From positions 2,580,001 to 2,644,000 of the forward strand of contig NC_092341.1 in assembly GCF_046630445.1 (NCBI RefSeq): a stretch of DNA of 64,000 nucleotides. The letters are read 5' to 3'. Origin of the DNA: Rutidosis leptorrhynchoides (Eukaryota; Streptophyta; Magnoliopsida; Asterales; Asteraceae). Shown here piece by piece: positions 1 to 10,989 of the stretch (the stretch's first letter is position 1; the number at the start of each line of letters is the position of its first letter). Made by a program: the position numbers and the translations under genes. Below the pieces are notes generated by a model, which made no database searches, was not told the origin of the DNA, and saw only the letters and a program-made list of their open reading frames with translations.

Positions 1-1137
1 GTTGAGGTTGATTCCAAAATATATATAGTTTGAGTTGTGATCAATACTGAGATACGTATACACTGGGTCGTGGATTGATTCAAGATAATATTTATCGATT
101 TATTTCTGTACATCTAACTGTGGACAACTAGTTGTAGGTTACTAACGAGGACAGCTGACTTAATAAACTTAAAACATCAAAATATATTAAAAGTGTTGTA
201 AATATATTTTGAACATACTTTGATATATATGTATATATTGTTATAGGTTCGTGAATCAATCAGTGGCCAAGTCTTACTTCCCGACGAAGTAAAAATCTGT
301 GAAAGTGAGTTATAGTCCCACTTTTAAAATCTAATATTTTTGGGATGAGAATACATGCAGGTTTTATAAATGATTTACAAAATAGACACAAGTACGTGAA
401 ACTACATTCTATGGTTGAATTATCGAAATCGAATATGCCCCTTTTTATTAAGTCTGGTAATCTAAGAATTAGGGAACAGACACCCTAATTGACGCGAATC
501 CTAAAGATAGATCTATTGGGCCTAACAAACCCCATCCAAAGTACCGGATGCTTTAGTACTTCGAAATTTATATTATATCCGAAGGGTGTCCCGGAATGAT
601 GGGGATATTCTTATATATGCATCTTGTTATTGTCGGTTACCAGGTGTTCACCATATGAATGATTTTTATCTCTATGTATGGGATGTGTATTGAAATATGA
701 AATCTTGTGGTCTATTGTTACGATTTGATATATATAGGTTAAACCTATAACTCACCAACATTTTTGTTGACGTTTTAAGCATGTTTATTCTCAGGTGATT
801 ATTAAGAGCTTCCGCTGTCGCATACTTAAATAAGGACAAGATTTGGAGTCCATGCTTGTATGATATTGTGTAAAAACTGCATTCAAGAAACTTATTTTGT
901 TGTAACATATTTGTATTGTAAACCATTATGTAATGGTCGTGTGTAAACAGGATATTTTAGATTATCATTATTTGATAATCTACGTAAAGCTTTTTAAACC
1001 TTTATTGATGAAATAAAGGTTATGGTTTGTTTAAAAATGAATGCAGTCTTTGAAAAACGTCTCATATAGAGGTCAAAACCTCGCAACGAAATCAATTAAT
1101 ATGGAACGTTTTTAATCAATAAGAACGGGACATTTCA
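1..1137 (+). repeat. 5' LTR of gypsy copy 1, 3' part only
   Basis: Bases 1-1137 match 9853-10989 at a constant offset of 9852. The segment ends in TTTCA directly before the primer binding site, so it is the U3-R-U5 remainder of the 5' LTR; about 2.1 kb lie before the window. Differences seen by eye are at about positions 156, 250, 297 and 574. No coding content; the minus-strand 84-codon ORF at 672-926 recurs in the other two LTR copies and is chance. Confidence 0.95.
958..1021 (+). promoter_or_regulatory. Twin hairpins with AATAAA in the LTR
   Basis: Two perfect 10-base stems with 5-base loops lie close together: TAGATTATCA/TGATAATCTA (958-967 and 973-982) and AACCTTTATT/AATAAAGGTT (997-1006 and 1012-1021). 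AATAAA (1012-1017) is inside the second stem. A weaker stem CCATTA/TAATGG (923-936) precedes them. The same structures occur at 10810-10873 and, slightly changed, at 28936-29002. They could mark the transcript 3' end; that role is inferred. Confidence 0.55.
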
Positions 1138-1139
1138 GT

Positions 1140-1151
1140 TGGTATCCGAGC
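1140..1151 (+). other. Primer binding site, tRNA-iMet type
   Basis: TGGTATCCGAGC begins two bases after the LTR end. It matches the usual plant initiator-Met primer site TGGTATCAGAGC with one mismatch (C for A). It lies where minus-strand priming is expected. The leader then runs without genes to 1346. Confidence 0.85.
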
Positions 1152-1346
1152 GTTGGTCTTAGAGAACCAGAAAATTTGCATTAGTGTGTCTTATCGAGTT
1201 TGTTAGGATGCATTAGTGAGTCTGGACTTCGACCGTGTTTTCTTTAAAAATGATTGCTTAACATTTTTGTTGGAAACTATATATTTTTAACATATGAATA
1301 TTATGTGATATATTAATCTCTTAACGTGTTTGATATTATGTGATAG

Positions 1347-1961
1347 ATGTCTACCTCTAGAACAAGTCCCATTGACTCACCTAATAATAATGAAGAGTCA
1401 AATGTAAATTGGAATGATTTGTGGACTGATTCACAAGTTCCCGAAGAGGAACCGGAAGAAGAGTCGAAACCGGAAGAAGAATCGGAACCGGAAGAAGAAT
1501 CGGAACCGGATGAAGAAATAGAACCGGTGGGGGAAATAATAAAACGGTTAAGTAAAAGAAAATTCTCAACCAACCGACCAAAGTTAATTATGGTCAATGG
1601 TGTTTCCGCCAAGGAAGCAAAATATTGGGAGGATTACCAATTCTCCGATGAATCGGATTCCGACGAGAATTCCGATGATGTTATAGAAATTACCCCAACT
1701 GAATTTAAAAAGGCAAAAGAAAATAATAAGGGAAAGGGCATAAAAATAGAGAAATCTAATTCCAACCCCGATGAACTTTATATGTATCGTCAACCCCCGA
1801 AGTCCTTAAGTTGTAACAATGACCCGGGAACCTCTAAACCACCAGGTTTTTCTAAACCAATGTGGACAACGACGGCTCGTATTAGGGGAACATCATATAT
1901 TCCTAGAAACTTGGCAAAACGAACCAAAACCGAAGAAGAAGAAACGAGCGAGTCGGAATAA
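1347..1961 (+). CDS. Acidic accessory ORF of gypsy copy 1
   Basis: An open frame of 204 codons between primer site and gag. Residues 1-60 are strongly acidic with tandem EPEEES-like units (about residues 32-56), followed by a basic stretch with KRLSKRKFS, a Ser/Asp/Glu-rich patch (SDESDSDENSDD, near 100-111), a Lys-rich segment and an acidic tail. No catalytic motif, zinc knuckle, signal peptide or membrane segment is visible. I do not recognise the family. Its intact state in a young element and its place before gag suggest an element-encoded accessory protein. Plant gypsy elements with extra ORFs here are known, but the function is not. The Glu-rich repeat also opens frames on the other strand, which I treat as shadows. 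Confidence 0.7.
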   Translation: MSTSRTSPIDSPNNNEESNVNWNDLWTDSQVPEEEPEEESKPEEESEPEEESEPDEEIEPVGEIIKRLSKRKFSTNRPKLIMVNGVSAKEAKYWEDYQFSDESDSDENSDDVIEITPTEFKKAKENNKGKGIKIEKSNSNPDELYMYRQPPKSLSCNNDPGTSKPPGFSKPMWTTTARIRGTSYIPRNLAKRTKTEEEETSESE

Positions 1962-2098
1962 GATAGTTGTATTCGTGTGGTGTAATATATGGAATATAGT
2001 GTTCTTATGCTTTATGATATATGTAAAAATTGCTTGTATTAATAATTATTTTTTTTATGAATCTAACTCTTGTCTATTTTACAGTTTAAAAACACAAA

Positions 2099-2782
2099 AT
2101 GGATAGACAACCCAATATTTTAAGAGACCTACCCGGAGACATGATTGATGAAATCTTGTCTAGAGTCGGCCAGAATTCTTCGGCACAACTATTTAAGGCG
2201 AGATCAGTTTGTAAGACATTCGAAGAACGTTCCAAGAATGTCTTGGTTTATAAGAGACTTTCGTTTGAAAGATGGGGGATATCACATTGGGAAACCCATA
2301 AGTTACGATGTGTTTACTTTGACGCATATATTGCGGGGAACCCAAATGCTATTTTACGCAACGGGTTAAGAAATTATTTTGACTCAATATATCCGAATAT
2401 TGGACTTCGTGATTTAGAAAAAGCGGCTAACATGCAACATAAAGAAGCATGTTATGCTTACGGATTAGTAATGTTCGCTTCTCACCAAAGTGAGAACAAG
2501 AACATCGGGCTACAACTATTAAACAAAACGTTTCCACAAGTGACGGAGTCGGTAATTGGGGTAAGAAATGAGGTTTTTAGATTATTACGGGACTGTTGGA
2601 CATTACGTAACCCTCGTCCCTTTGATGACGTTACAACACGCTGTCTTATCAACGGCCATAACGGTTATGTTGCACAAGACCAAGGATGGGAAGTAGTCCT
2701 AGTAAAACCAGAATGCATGACTTGTTTCTGGACGTATGAATTACGTGTCTTTATTGCCTTTGCTGAACGACTTGTGTACTAG
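2099..2782 (+). CDS. F-box / SEL1-like protein carried by gypsy copy 1
   Basis: A 227-residue intronless frame. Residues 6-50 fit an F-box (ILRDLPGDMIDEILSRV, then RSVCKTFEE), the motif that binds SKP1 in SCF ubiquitin ligases. Residues 80-145 resemble a SEL1-like helical repeat (GLRDLEKAANMQHKEACYAY, then GLQLLNK). The C-terminal third has paired cysteines (CMTCFW) as in plant F-box proteins of the At2g35280 type. That family consists of host genes, so capture by the element is the simplest reading. An acceptor-like TTTTACAG at 2077-2084 sits 15 bases before the ATG, so expression from a spliced transcript is possible. Identity rests on pattern recognition and needs a profile search. Confidence 0.75.
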   Translation: MDRQPNILRDLPGDMIDEILSRVGQNSSAQLFKARSVCKTFEERSKNVLVYKRLSFERWGISHWETHKLRCVYFDAYIAGNPNAILRNGLRNYFDSIYPNIGLRDLEKAANMQHKEACYAYGLVMFASHQSENKNIGLQLLNKTFPQVTESVIGVRNEVFRLLRDCWTLRNPRPFDDVTTRCLINGHNGYVAQDQGWEVVLVKPECMTCFWTYELRVFIAFAERLVY

Positions 2783-2961
2783 CTAGAATTGTCTTCACAA
2801 CTATCTTGTATCAAAGTTATTGTGTGCTATATTTCATGCTTTATGTAAAATAAGCGGTATTGTAAGTTTGTAAAATATTGTATAAAAGTTTGAACGCGAA
2901 ATATTATTATAATCAGTTTTTCATATAGAATTGTAGTAGTTGAATTGTATATTAGCTACTA

Positions 2962-2993
2962 AGTATGAACTTAACGGGTAGGTACTACCCGAA
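2962..2993 (+). promoter_or_regulatory. Palindrome before gag sharing the LTR-proximal motif
   Basis: The stretch TTAACGGGTAGGTACT here is the same as the one joining the polypurine tract to the 3' LTR (7721-7737), but it continues into ACCCG to make the inverted repeat CGGGTAG-GTA-CTACCCG. An equivalent copy occurs before 54570 in element 4. Between 2783 and 3087 no gene is seen apart from this. Confidence 0.5.
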
Positions 2994-3123
2994 TTTAAAC
3001 TTATAAAACGCTAATATGAAGAAAAAGCTTTTATAAATGAGTTCATATTATGCTACGAAATACTATTAACTACTCTTAATATTCTGTATGATTAACTTGT
3101 TCCATTTAACTATTTTGAAGGAA

Positions 3124-6100
3124 ATGGCACCGACTACTCGACACACCGTGAATATGAATGAAGAGGAATTCCGTACTTTTCTAGCTTCAAACATAGCCGC
3201 AGTACAGGCTGCGCTACATACCAACAATAACCTTGGATCTAGCAGTACAGGAAATCGTGTAGGATGCACCTACAAAGAATTCACTGCCTGCAAACCTTTG
3301 GAATTTGATGGAACCGAAGGACCGATCGGATTGAAACGGTGGACCGAGAAGGTTGAATCGGTGTTTGCCATAAGTAAGTGTACTGAAGAGGACAAAGTGA
3401 AGTACGCTACGCATACCTTCACAGGTTCTGCGTTAACATGGTGGAATACCTATCTAGAGCAAGTGGGACAAGATGATGCGTACGCACTACCGTGGTCAGC
3501 ATTCAAGCACTTGATGAACGAGAAGTACGGTCCCAGAACCGAGGTCAATAAGCTCAAGACAGAACTTAGAGGGTTACGAACCCAAGGATTTGATATTACC
3601 ACGTACGAAAGACGATTCACAGAATTGTGCCTATTGTGTCCGGGAGCATTCGAAGATGAGGAAGAGAAGATCGACGCGTTTGTGAAAGGATTACCGGAAA
3701 GAATCCAAGAAGATATAAGTTCACACGAGCCCGCCTCCATACAACAGGCATGTAGAATGGCTCACAAACTAGTGAACCAGATTGAAGAAAGAATTAAAGA
3801 ACAGACTGCTGAAGAGGCCAATGTGAAGCAAGTCAAAAGAAAGTGGGAGGAAAACGGTGATAAGAATCACCAATACAACAACAACAGCAATTACAACAAT
3901 AATCGCAACAATTATCCCAACAATCGCAACATCAATCGCAACTACAACAAACGGCCCAACAACAACAACAACAACAACAACAACAGCAACTACAACAATC
4001 ATCCCAACAACAATAATAACCGCAACAACAACAACAATCAGAAGCAACTATGCCAAAGGTGTGAAAAGAATCACTCGGGGTTCTGCACCAAATTTTGCAA
4101 CAAGTGTAAAAGAAATGGTCATAGCGCGGCGAAGTGTGAGGTCTACGGACCAGGGGTTAATAGAACGAAAGGAACAAATGGTGTCGGAACGAGTAATGGC
4201 GGAGCAAGTAGTGTCGGAGCAAGTTATGCCAATGTAGTTTGTTATAAATGTGGAAAATCAGGCCACATTATTAGAAATTGCCCGAACCAGGAGAACACGA
4301 ATGGACAAGGCCGTGGAAGAGTTTTCAATATTAATGCGGTAGAGGCACAGGAAGACCCGGAGCTTGTTACGGGTACGTTTCTTATTGACAATAAATCTGC
4401 TTACGTTTTATTTGATTCGGGTGCGGATAGAAGCTATATGAGTAGAGATTTTTGTGCTAAATTAAGTTGTCCATTGACGCCTTTGGATAGTAAATTTTTA
4501 CTCGAATTAGCAAATGGTAAATTAATTTCAGCAGATAATATATGTCGGAATCGAGAAATTAAACTGGTTAGCGAAACATTTAAGATTGATTTGATACCAG
4601 TAGAGTTAGGGAGTTTTGATGTGATAATCGGTATGGACTGGTTGAAAGAAGTGAAAGCGGAGATCGTTTGTTACAAAAATGCAATTCGCATTATACGAGA
4701 AAAAGGAAAACCCTTAATGGTGTACGGAGAAAAGGGCAACACGAAGCTACATCTTATTAGTAATTTGAAGGCACAAAAACTAATAAGAAAAGGTTGCTAT
4801 GCTGTTCTAGCACACGTCGAGAAAGTACAAACTGAAGAAAAGAGCATCAATGATGTTCCCATTGCAAAAGAATTTCCCGATGTATTTCCGAAAGAATTAC
4901 CGGGATTACCCCCACATCGATCCGTTGAATTTCAAATAGATCTTGTACCAGGAGCTGCACCAATAGCTCGTGCTCCTTACAGACTCGCACCCAGCGAGAT
5001 GAAAGAACTGCAAAGCCAATTACAAGAACTTTTAGAGCGTGGTTTCATTCGACCAAGCACATCACCGTGGGGAGCTCCTGTTTTGTTTGTCAAGAAGAAA
5101 GATGGTACATTCAGGTTGTGTATCGACTACCGAGAGTTGAACAAACTTACCATCAAGAACCGCTACCCACTACCGAGAATCGATGACTTATTTGATCAAC
5201 TACAAGGCTCGTCTGTTTATTCAAAGATTGACTTACGTTCCGGGTATCATCAAATGCGGGTGAAAGAAGATGATATTCCAAAGACTGCTTTCAGAACACG
5301 TTACGGTCATTACGAGTTTATGGTCATGCCGTTTGGTTTAACTAATGCACCAGCTGTGTTCATGGACCTTATGAACCGAGTGTGTGGACCATACCTTGAC
5401 AAGTTTGTCATTGTTTTCATTGATGACATACTTATTTACTCAAAGAATGACCAAGAACACGGTGAACATTTGAGAAAGGTGTTAGAAGTATTGAGGAAGG
5501 AAGAATTGTACGCTAAGTTTTCAAAGTGTGCATTTTGGTTGGAAGAAGTTCAATTCCTCGGTCACATAGTGAACAAAGAAGGTATTAAGGTGGATCCGGC
5601 AAAGATAGAAACTGTTGAAAAGTGGGAAACCCCGAAAACTCCGAAACACATACGCCAGTTTTTAGGACTAGCTGGTTACTACAGAAGGTTCATCCAAGAC
5701 TTTTCCAGAATAGCAAAACCCTTGACTGCATTAACGCATAAAGGGAAGAAATTTGAATGGAATGATGAACAAGAGAAAGCGTTTCAGTTATTGAAGAAAA
5801 AGCTAACTACGGCACCTATATTGTCATTGCCTGAAGGGAATGATGATTTTGTGATTTATTGTGACGCATCAAAGCAAGGTCTCGGTTGTGTATTAATGCA
5901 ACGAACGAAGGTGATTGCTTATGCGTCTAGACAATTGAAGATTCACGAACAAAATTATACGACGCATGATTTGGAATTAGGCGCGGTTGTTTTTGCATTA
6001 AAGACTTGGAGGCACTACTTATATGGGGTCAAAAGTATTATATATACCGACCATAAAAGTCTTAAACACATATTTAATCAGAAACAACTGAATATGAGGC

Positions 6101-7701
6101 AGCGTAGGTGGATTGAATTATTGAATGATTACGATTTTGAGATTCGTTACCACCCGGGGAAGGCAAATGTGGTAGCCGATGCCTTGAGCAGGAAGGATAG
6201 AGAACCCATTCGAGTAAAATCTATGAATATAATGATTCATAATAACATTACTACTCAAATAAAGGAGGCGCAACAAGGAGTTTTAAAAGAGGGAAATTTA
6301 AAGAATGAAATACCCAAAGGATCGGAGAAGCATCTTAATATTCAGGAAGACGGAACCCGGTATAGGGCTGAAAGGATTTGGGTACCAAAATTTGGAGATA
6401 TGAGAGAAATGGTACTTAGAGAAGCTCATAAAACCAGATACTCAATACATCCTGGAACGGGGAAGATGTACAAGGATCTCAAGAAACATTTTTGGTGGCC
6501 GGGTATGAAAGCCGATGTTGCTAAATACGTAGGAGAATGTTTGACGTGTTCTAAGGTCAAAGCTGAGCATCAGAAACCATCAGGTCTACTTCAACAACCC
6601 GAAATCCCGGAATGGAAATGGGAAAACATTACCATGGATTTCATCACTAAATTGCCAAGGACTGCAAGTGGTTTTGATACTATTTGGGTAATAGTTGATC
6701 GTCTCACCAAATCAGCACACTTCCTACCAATAAGAGAAGATGACAAGATGGAGAAGTTAGCACGACTGTATTTGAAGGAAGTCGTCTCCAGACATGGAAT
6801 ACCAATCTCTATTATCTCTGATAGGGATGGCAGATTTATTTCAAGATTCTGGCAGACATTACAGCAAGCATTAGGAACTCGTCTAGACATGAGTACTGCC
6901 TATCATCCACAAACTGATGGGCAGAGCGAAAGGACGATACAAACGCTTGAAGACATGCTACGAGCATGTGTTATTGATTTCAGAAACAGTTGGGATCGAC
7001 ATCTACCGTTAGCAGAATTTTCCTACAACAATAGCTACCATTCAAGCATTGAGATGGCGCCGTTTGAAGCACTTTATGGTAGAAAGTGCAGGTCTCCAAT
7101 TTGTTGGAGTGAGGTGGGGGATAGACAGATTACGGGTCCGGAGATTATACAAGAAACTACCGAGAAGATCATCCAAATTCAACAACGGTTGAAAACCGCC
7201 CAAAGTCGACAAAAGAGCTACGCTGACATTAAAAGAAAAGATATAGAATTTGAAATTGGAGAGATGGTCATGCTTAAAGTTTCACCTTGGAAAGGCGTTG
7301 TTCGATTTGGTAAACAAGGGAAATTAAATCCAAGGTATATTGGACCATTCAAGATTATTGATCGTGTCGGACCAGTAGCTTACCGACTTGAGTTACCTCA
7401 ACAACTCGCGGCTGTACATAACACTTTCCACGTCTCGAATTTGAAGAAATGTTTTGCTAAAGAAGATCTCACTATTCCGTTAGATGAAATCCAAATCAAC
7501 GAAAAACTCCAATTCATCGAAGAACCCGTCGAAATAATGGATCGTGAGGTTAAAAGACTTAAGCAAAACAAGATACCAATTGTTAAGGTTCGATGGAATG
7601 CTCGTAGAGGACCCGAGTTCACCTGGGAGCGTGAAGATCAGATGAAGAAGAAATACCCGCATCTATTTCCAGAAGATTCGTCAACACCTTCAACAGCTTA
7701 A
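3124..7701 (+). CDS. gag-pol: Gag-pol polyprotein, Ty3/gypsy chromovirus, intact
   Basis: Single frame with no stop. An in-frame ATG exists at 3088, but the ATG at 3124 has a better context (A at -3, G at +4) and begins MAPTTRH. Counting from 3088: gag capsid domain about 70-240; poly-Asn linker 265-325 encoded by AAC repeats; two zinc-knuckle-like motifs, the second [14 protein letters not shown]; aspartic protease DSG at 443-445; reverse transcriptase with FIDD at 777-780; RNase H starting VIYCDAS; integrase with an HHCC-type zinc region and a DDE core (MDF at 1183-1185, SDRDGRF, then SER); a chromodomain at about 1470-1525. It supplies capsid and all enzymes for replication; the chromodomain is thought to steer integration. 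With intact motifs and near-identical LTRs this could be an active copy. Confidence 0.96.
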   Translation: MAPTTRHTVNMNEEEFRTFLASNIAAVQAALHTNNNLGSSSTGNRVGCTYKEFTACKPLEFDGTEGPIGLKRWTEKVESVFAISKCTEEDKVKYATHTFTGSALTWWNTYLEQVGQDDAYALPWSAFKHLMNEKYGPRTEVNKLKTELRGLRTQGFDITTYERRFTELCLLCPGAFEDEEEKIDAFVKGLPERIQEDISSHEPASIQQACRMAHKLVNQIEERIKEQTAEEANVKQVKRKWEENGDKNHQYNNNSNYNNNRNNYPNNRNINRNYNKRPNNNNNNNNNSNYNNHPNNNNNRNNNNNQKQLCQRCEKNHSGFCTKFCNKCKRNGHSAAKCEVYGPGVNRTKGTNGVGTSNGGASSVGASYANVVCYKCGKSGHIIRNCPNQENTNGQGRGRVFNINAVEAQEDPELVTGTFLIDNKSAYVLFDSGADRSYMSRDFCAKLSCPLTPLDSKFLLELANGKLISADNICRNREIKLVSETFKIDLIPVELGSFDVIIGMDWLKEVKAEIVCYKNAIRIIREKGKPLMVYGEKGNTKLHLISNLKAQKLIRKGCYAVLAHVEKVQTEEKSINDVPIAKEFPDVFPKELPGLPPHRSVEFQIDLVPGAAPIARAPYRLAPSEMKELQSQLQELLERGFIRPSTSPWGAPVLFVKKKDGTFRLCIDYRELNKLTIKNRYPLPRIDDLFDQLQGSSVYSKIDLRSGYHQMRVKEDDIPKTAFRTRYGHYEFMVMPFGLTNAPAVFMDLMNRVCGPYLDKFVIVFIDDILIYSKNDQEHGEHLRKVLEVLRKEELYAKFSKCAFWLEEVQFLGHIVNKEGIKVDPAKIETVEKWETPKTPKHIRQFLGLAGYYRRFIQDFSRIAKPLTALTHKGKKFEWNDEQEKAFQLLKKKLTTAPILSLPEGNDDFVIYCDASKQGLGCVLMQRTKVIAYASRQLKIHEQNYTTHDLELGAVVFALKTWRHYLYGVKSIIYTDHKSLKHIFNQKQLNMRQRRWIELLNDYDFEIRYHPGKANVVADALSRKDREPIRVKSMNIMIHNNITTQIKEAQQGVLKEGNLKNEIPKGSEKHLNIQEDGTRYRAERIWVPKFGDMREMVLREAHKTRYSIHPGTGKMYKDLKKHFWWPGMKADVAKYVGECLTCSKVKAEHQKPSGLLQQPEIPEWKWENITMDFITKLPRTASGFDTIWVIVDRLTKSAHFLPIREDDKMEKLARLYLKEVVSRHGIPISIISDRDGRFISRFWQTLQQALGTRLDMSTAYHPQTDGQSERTIQTLEDMLRACVIDFRNSWDRHLPLAEFSYNNSYHSSIEMAPFEALYGRKCRSPICWSEVGDRQITGPEIIQETTEKIIQIQQRLKTAQSRQKSYADIKRKDIEFEIGEMVMLKVSPWKGVVRFGKQGKLNPRYIGPFKIIDRVGPVAYRLELPQQLAAVHNTFHVSNLKKCFAKEDLTIPLDEIQINEKLQFIEEPVEIMDREVKRLKQNKIPIVKVRWNARRGPEFTWEREDQMKKKYPHLFPEDSSTPSTA

Positions 7702-7736
7702 AATTTCGGGACGAAATTTATTTAACGGGTAGGTAC
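7701..7736 (+). promoter_or_regulatory. Hairpin and polypurine tract before 3' LTR
   Basis: AAATTTCG-GGA-CGAAATTT (7701-7719) is a perfect 8-base stem overlapping the gag-pol stop codon. A purine-rich segment AACGGGTAGG follows and ends just before the LTR. This is where plus-strand DNA synthesis should be primed. The same arrangement is present in copy 2, element 3 and element 4. Confidence 0.75.
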
Positions 7737-10700
7737 TGTAGTGACCCGAACTTTTCCATGTTTATATATATTAATTGAGATTGATGTTTACATGATTAAA
7801 TGTTTCCAACATGTTAAGCAATCAAACTTCTTAAGACTTTATTAATTGAAATAGGTTTCATATAGATAATTGACCACCCAAGTTGACCGGTGATTCACGA
7901 ACGTTAAAACTTGTAAAAAAAACTATATGATGACATATATATGGTTATATATATAGTTAACATGATATTATGATAAGTAAACATATCATTAATTATATTA
8001 ACAATGAACTACATATGTAAAAACAAGACTACTAACTTAATGATTTTGAAACGAGACATATATGTAACGTTTATCGTTGTAACGACATTTAATGTATATA
8101 TATCATATTAAGAGATATTCGTACATCATAATATCATGATAATATAATAATTTAAAATCTCTTTTGTTATTATAAACATTGGGTTAACAACATTTAACAA
8201 GATCGTTAACCTAAAGGTTTCAAAACAACACTTACATGTAACGACTAACGATGACTTAACGACTCAGTTAAAATGTATATACATGTAGTGTTTTAATATG
8301 TATTTATACACTTTTGAAAGACTTCAATACACTTATCAAAATACTTCTACTTAACAAAAATGCTTACAATTACATTCTCGTTCAGTTTCATCAACAATTC
8401 TACTCGTATGCACCCGTATTCGTACTCGTACAATACACAGCTTTTAGATGTATGTACTATTGGTATATACACTCCAATGATCAGCTCTTAGCAGCCCATG
8501 TGAGTCACCTAACACATGTGGGAAACATCATTTGGAAACTAGCATGAAATATCTCATAAGATTACAAAAATATGAGTAATCATTCATGACTTATTTACAT
8601 GAAAACAAAATTACATATCCTTTATATCTAATCCATACACCAACGACCAAAAACACCTACAAACACTTTCATTCTTCAATTTTCTTCATCTAATTGAACT
8701 CTCTCAAGTTCTATCTTCAAGTTCTAAGTGTTCTTCATAAATTCCAAAAGTTCTAGTTTCATAAAATCAAGAATACTTTCAAGTTTGCTAGCTCACTTCC
8801 AATCTTGTAAGGTGATCATCCAACCTCAAGAAATCTTTGTTTCTTACAGTAGGTTATCATTCTAATACAAGGTAATAATCATATTCAAACTTTGGTTCAA
8901 TTTCTATAACTATAACAATCTTATTTCAAGTGATGATCTTACTTGAACTTGTTTTTGTGTCATGATTTTGCTTCAAGAACTTTGAGCCATCCAAGGATCC
9001 ATTGAAGCTAGATCCATTTTTCTCTTTTCCAGTAGGTTCATCCAAGGAACTTAAGGTAGTAATGATGTTCATAACATCATTCGATTCATACATATAAAGC
9101 TATCTTATTCGAAGGTTTAAACTTGTAATCACTAGAACATAGTTTAGTTAATTCTAAACTTGTTCGCAAACAAAAGTTAATCCTTCTAACTTGACTTTTA
9201 AAATCAACTAAACACATGTTCTATATCTATATGATATGCTAACTTAATGATTTAAAACCTGGAAACACGAAAAACACCGTAAAACCGGATTTACGCCGTC
9301 GTAGTAACACCGCGGGCTGTTTTGGGTTAGTTAATTAAAAACTATGATAAACTTTGATTTAAAAGTTGTTATTCTGAGAAAATGATTTTTATTATGAACA
9401 TGAAACTATATCCAAAAATTATGGTTAAACTCAAAGTGGAAGTATGTTTTCTAAAATGGTCATCTAGACGTCGTTCTTTCGACTGAAATGACTACCTTTA
9501 CAAAAACGACTTGTAACTTATTTTTCCGACTAGAAACCTATACTTTTTTTGTTTAGATTCATAAAATAGAGTTCAATATGAAACCATAGCAATTTGATTC
9601 ACTCAAAACGGATTTAAAATGAAGAAGTTATGGGTAAAACAAGATTGGATAATTTTTCTCATTTTAGCTACGTGAAAATTGGTAACAAATCTATTCCAAC
9701 CATAACTTAATCAACTTGTATTATATATTATGTAATCTTGAGATACCATAGACACGTATACAATGTTTCGACCTATCATGTCGACACATCTATATATATT
9801 TCGGAACAACCATAGACACTCTATATGTGAATGTTGGAGTTAGCTATACAGGGTTGAGGTTGATTCCAAAATATATATAGTTTGAGTTGTGATCAATACT
9901 GAGATACGTATACACTGGGTCGTGGATTGATTCAAGATAATATTTATCGATTTATTTCTGTACATCTAACTGTGGACAACTAGTTGTAGGTTACTAATGA
10001 GGACAGCTGACTTAATAAACTTAAAACATCAAAATATATTAAAAGTGTTGTAAATATATTTTGAACATACTTTGATATATATGTATATATTGTTATAGGT
10101 TCGTGAATCAACCAGTGGCCAAGTCTTACTTCCCGACGAAGTAAAAATTTGTGAAAGTGAGTTATAGTCCCACTTTTAAAATCTAATATTTTTGGGATGA
10201 GAATACATGCAGGTTTTATAAATGATTTACAAAATAGACACAAGTACGTGAAACTACATTCTATGGTTGAATTATCGAAATCGAATATGCCCCTTTTTAT
10301 TAAGTCTGGTAATCTAAGAATTAGGGAACAGACACCCTAATTGACGCGAATCCTAAAGATAGATCTATTGGGCCTAACAAACCCCATCCAAAGTACCGGA
10401 TGCTTTAGTACTTCGAAATTTATATCATATCCGAAGGGTGTCCCGGAATGATGGGGATATTCTTATATATGCATCTTGTTATTGTCGGTTACCAGGTGTT
10501 CACCATATGAATGATTTTTATCTCTATGTATGGGATGTGTATTGAAATATGAAATCTTGTGGTCTATTGTTACGATTTGATATATATAGGTTAAACCTAT
10601 AACTCACCAACATTTTTGTTGACGTTTTAAGCATGTTTATTCTCAGGTGATTATTAAGAGCTTCCGCTGTCGCATACTTAAATAAGGACAAGATTTGGAG

Positions 10701-10989
10701 TCCATGCTTGTATGATATTGTGTAAAAACTGCATTCAAGAAACTTATTTTGTTGTAACATATTTGTATTGTAAACCATTATGTAATGGTCGTGTGTAAAC
10801 AGGATATTTTAGATTATCATTATTTGATAATCTACGTAAAGCTTTTTAAACCTTTATTGATGAAATAAAGGTTATGGTTTGTTTAAAAATGAATGCAGTC
10901 TTTGAAAAACGTCTCATATAGAGGTCAAAACCTCGCAACGAAATCAATTAATATGGAACGTTTTTAATCAATAAGAACGGGACATTTCA
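7737..10989 (+). repeat. 3' LTR of gypsy copy 1
   Basis: A 3253-base LTR with TG...CA ends (TGTAGTGACCCG at the start, GACATTTCA at the end). A weak TATA-like TTTATATC near 8621 is followed by a pyrimidine-rich leader, a plausible transcription start. The twin hairpins with AATAAA lie at 10810-10873. No gene is seen in it. Confidence 0.95.

Larger units (their letters stand above)
1..10989 (+). mobile_element. Ty3/gypsy chromovirus, copy 1 (nearly complete)
   Basis: LTR retrotransposon cut only by the left edge. In order: partial 5' LTR, tRNA-iMet-type primer site, acidic accessory ORF, F-box-like ORF, one intact gag-pol ORF ending in a chromodomain, hairpin and polypurine tract, complete 3' LTR. 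Gag-pol order PR-RT-RNaseH-IN-chromodomain places it in the chromoviruses; the large LTR and the [20 protein letters not shown] ending suggest Tekay/Del, an inference. Over the 1137 bases shared by both LTRs I count four substitutions by eye and no indel, so the insertion is young. It lies in the pol gene of the Athila-like element that resumes at 10990; the right target-site copy should be TCTTC (10990-10994). Confidence 0.93.

Noticed and set aside
672..926. 84-codon minus-strand ORF repeated in all three chromovirus LTRs
   Set aside because: It recurs because the LTR recurs; no domain or codon pattern supports it.
3857..4237. Ile/Thr-rich ORFs overlapping gag
   Set aside because: They are other-frame readings of the AAC repeat.
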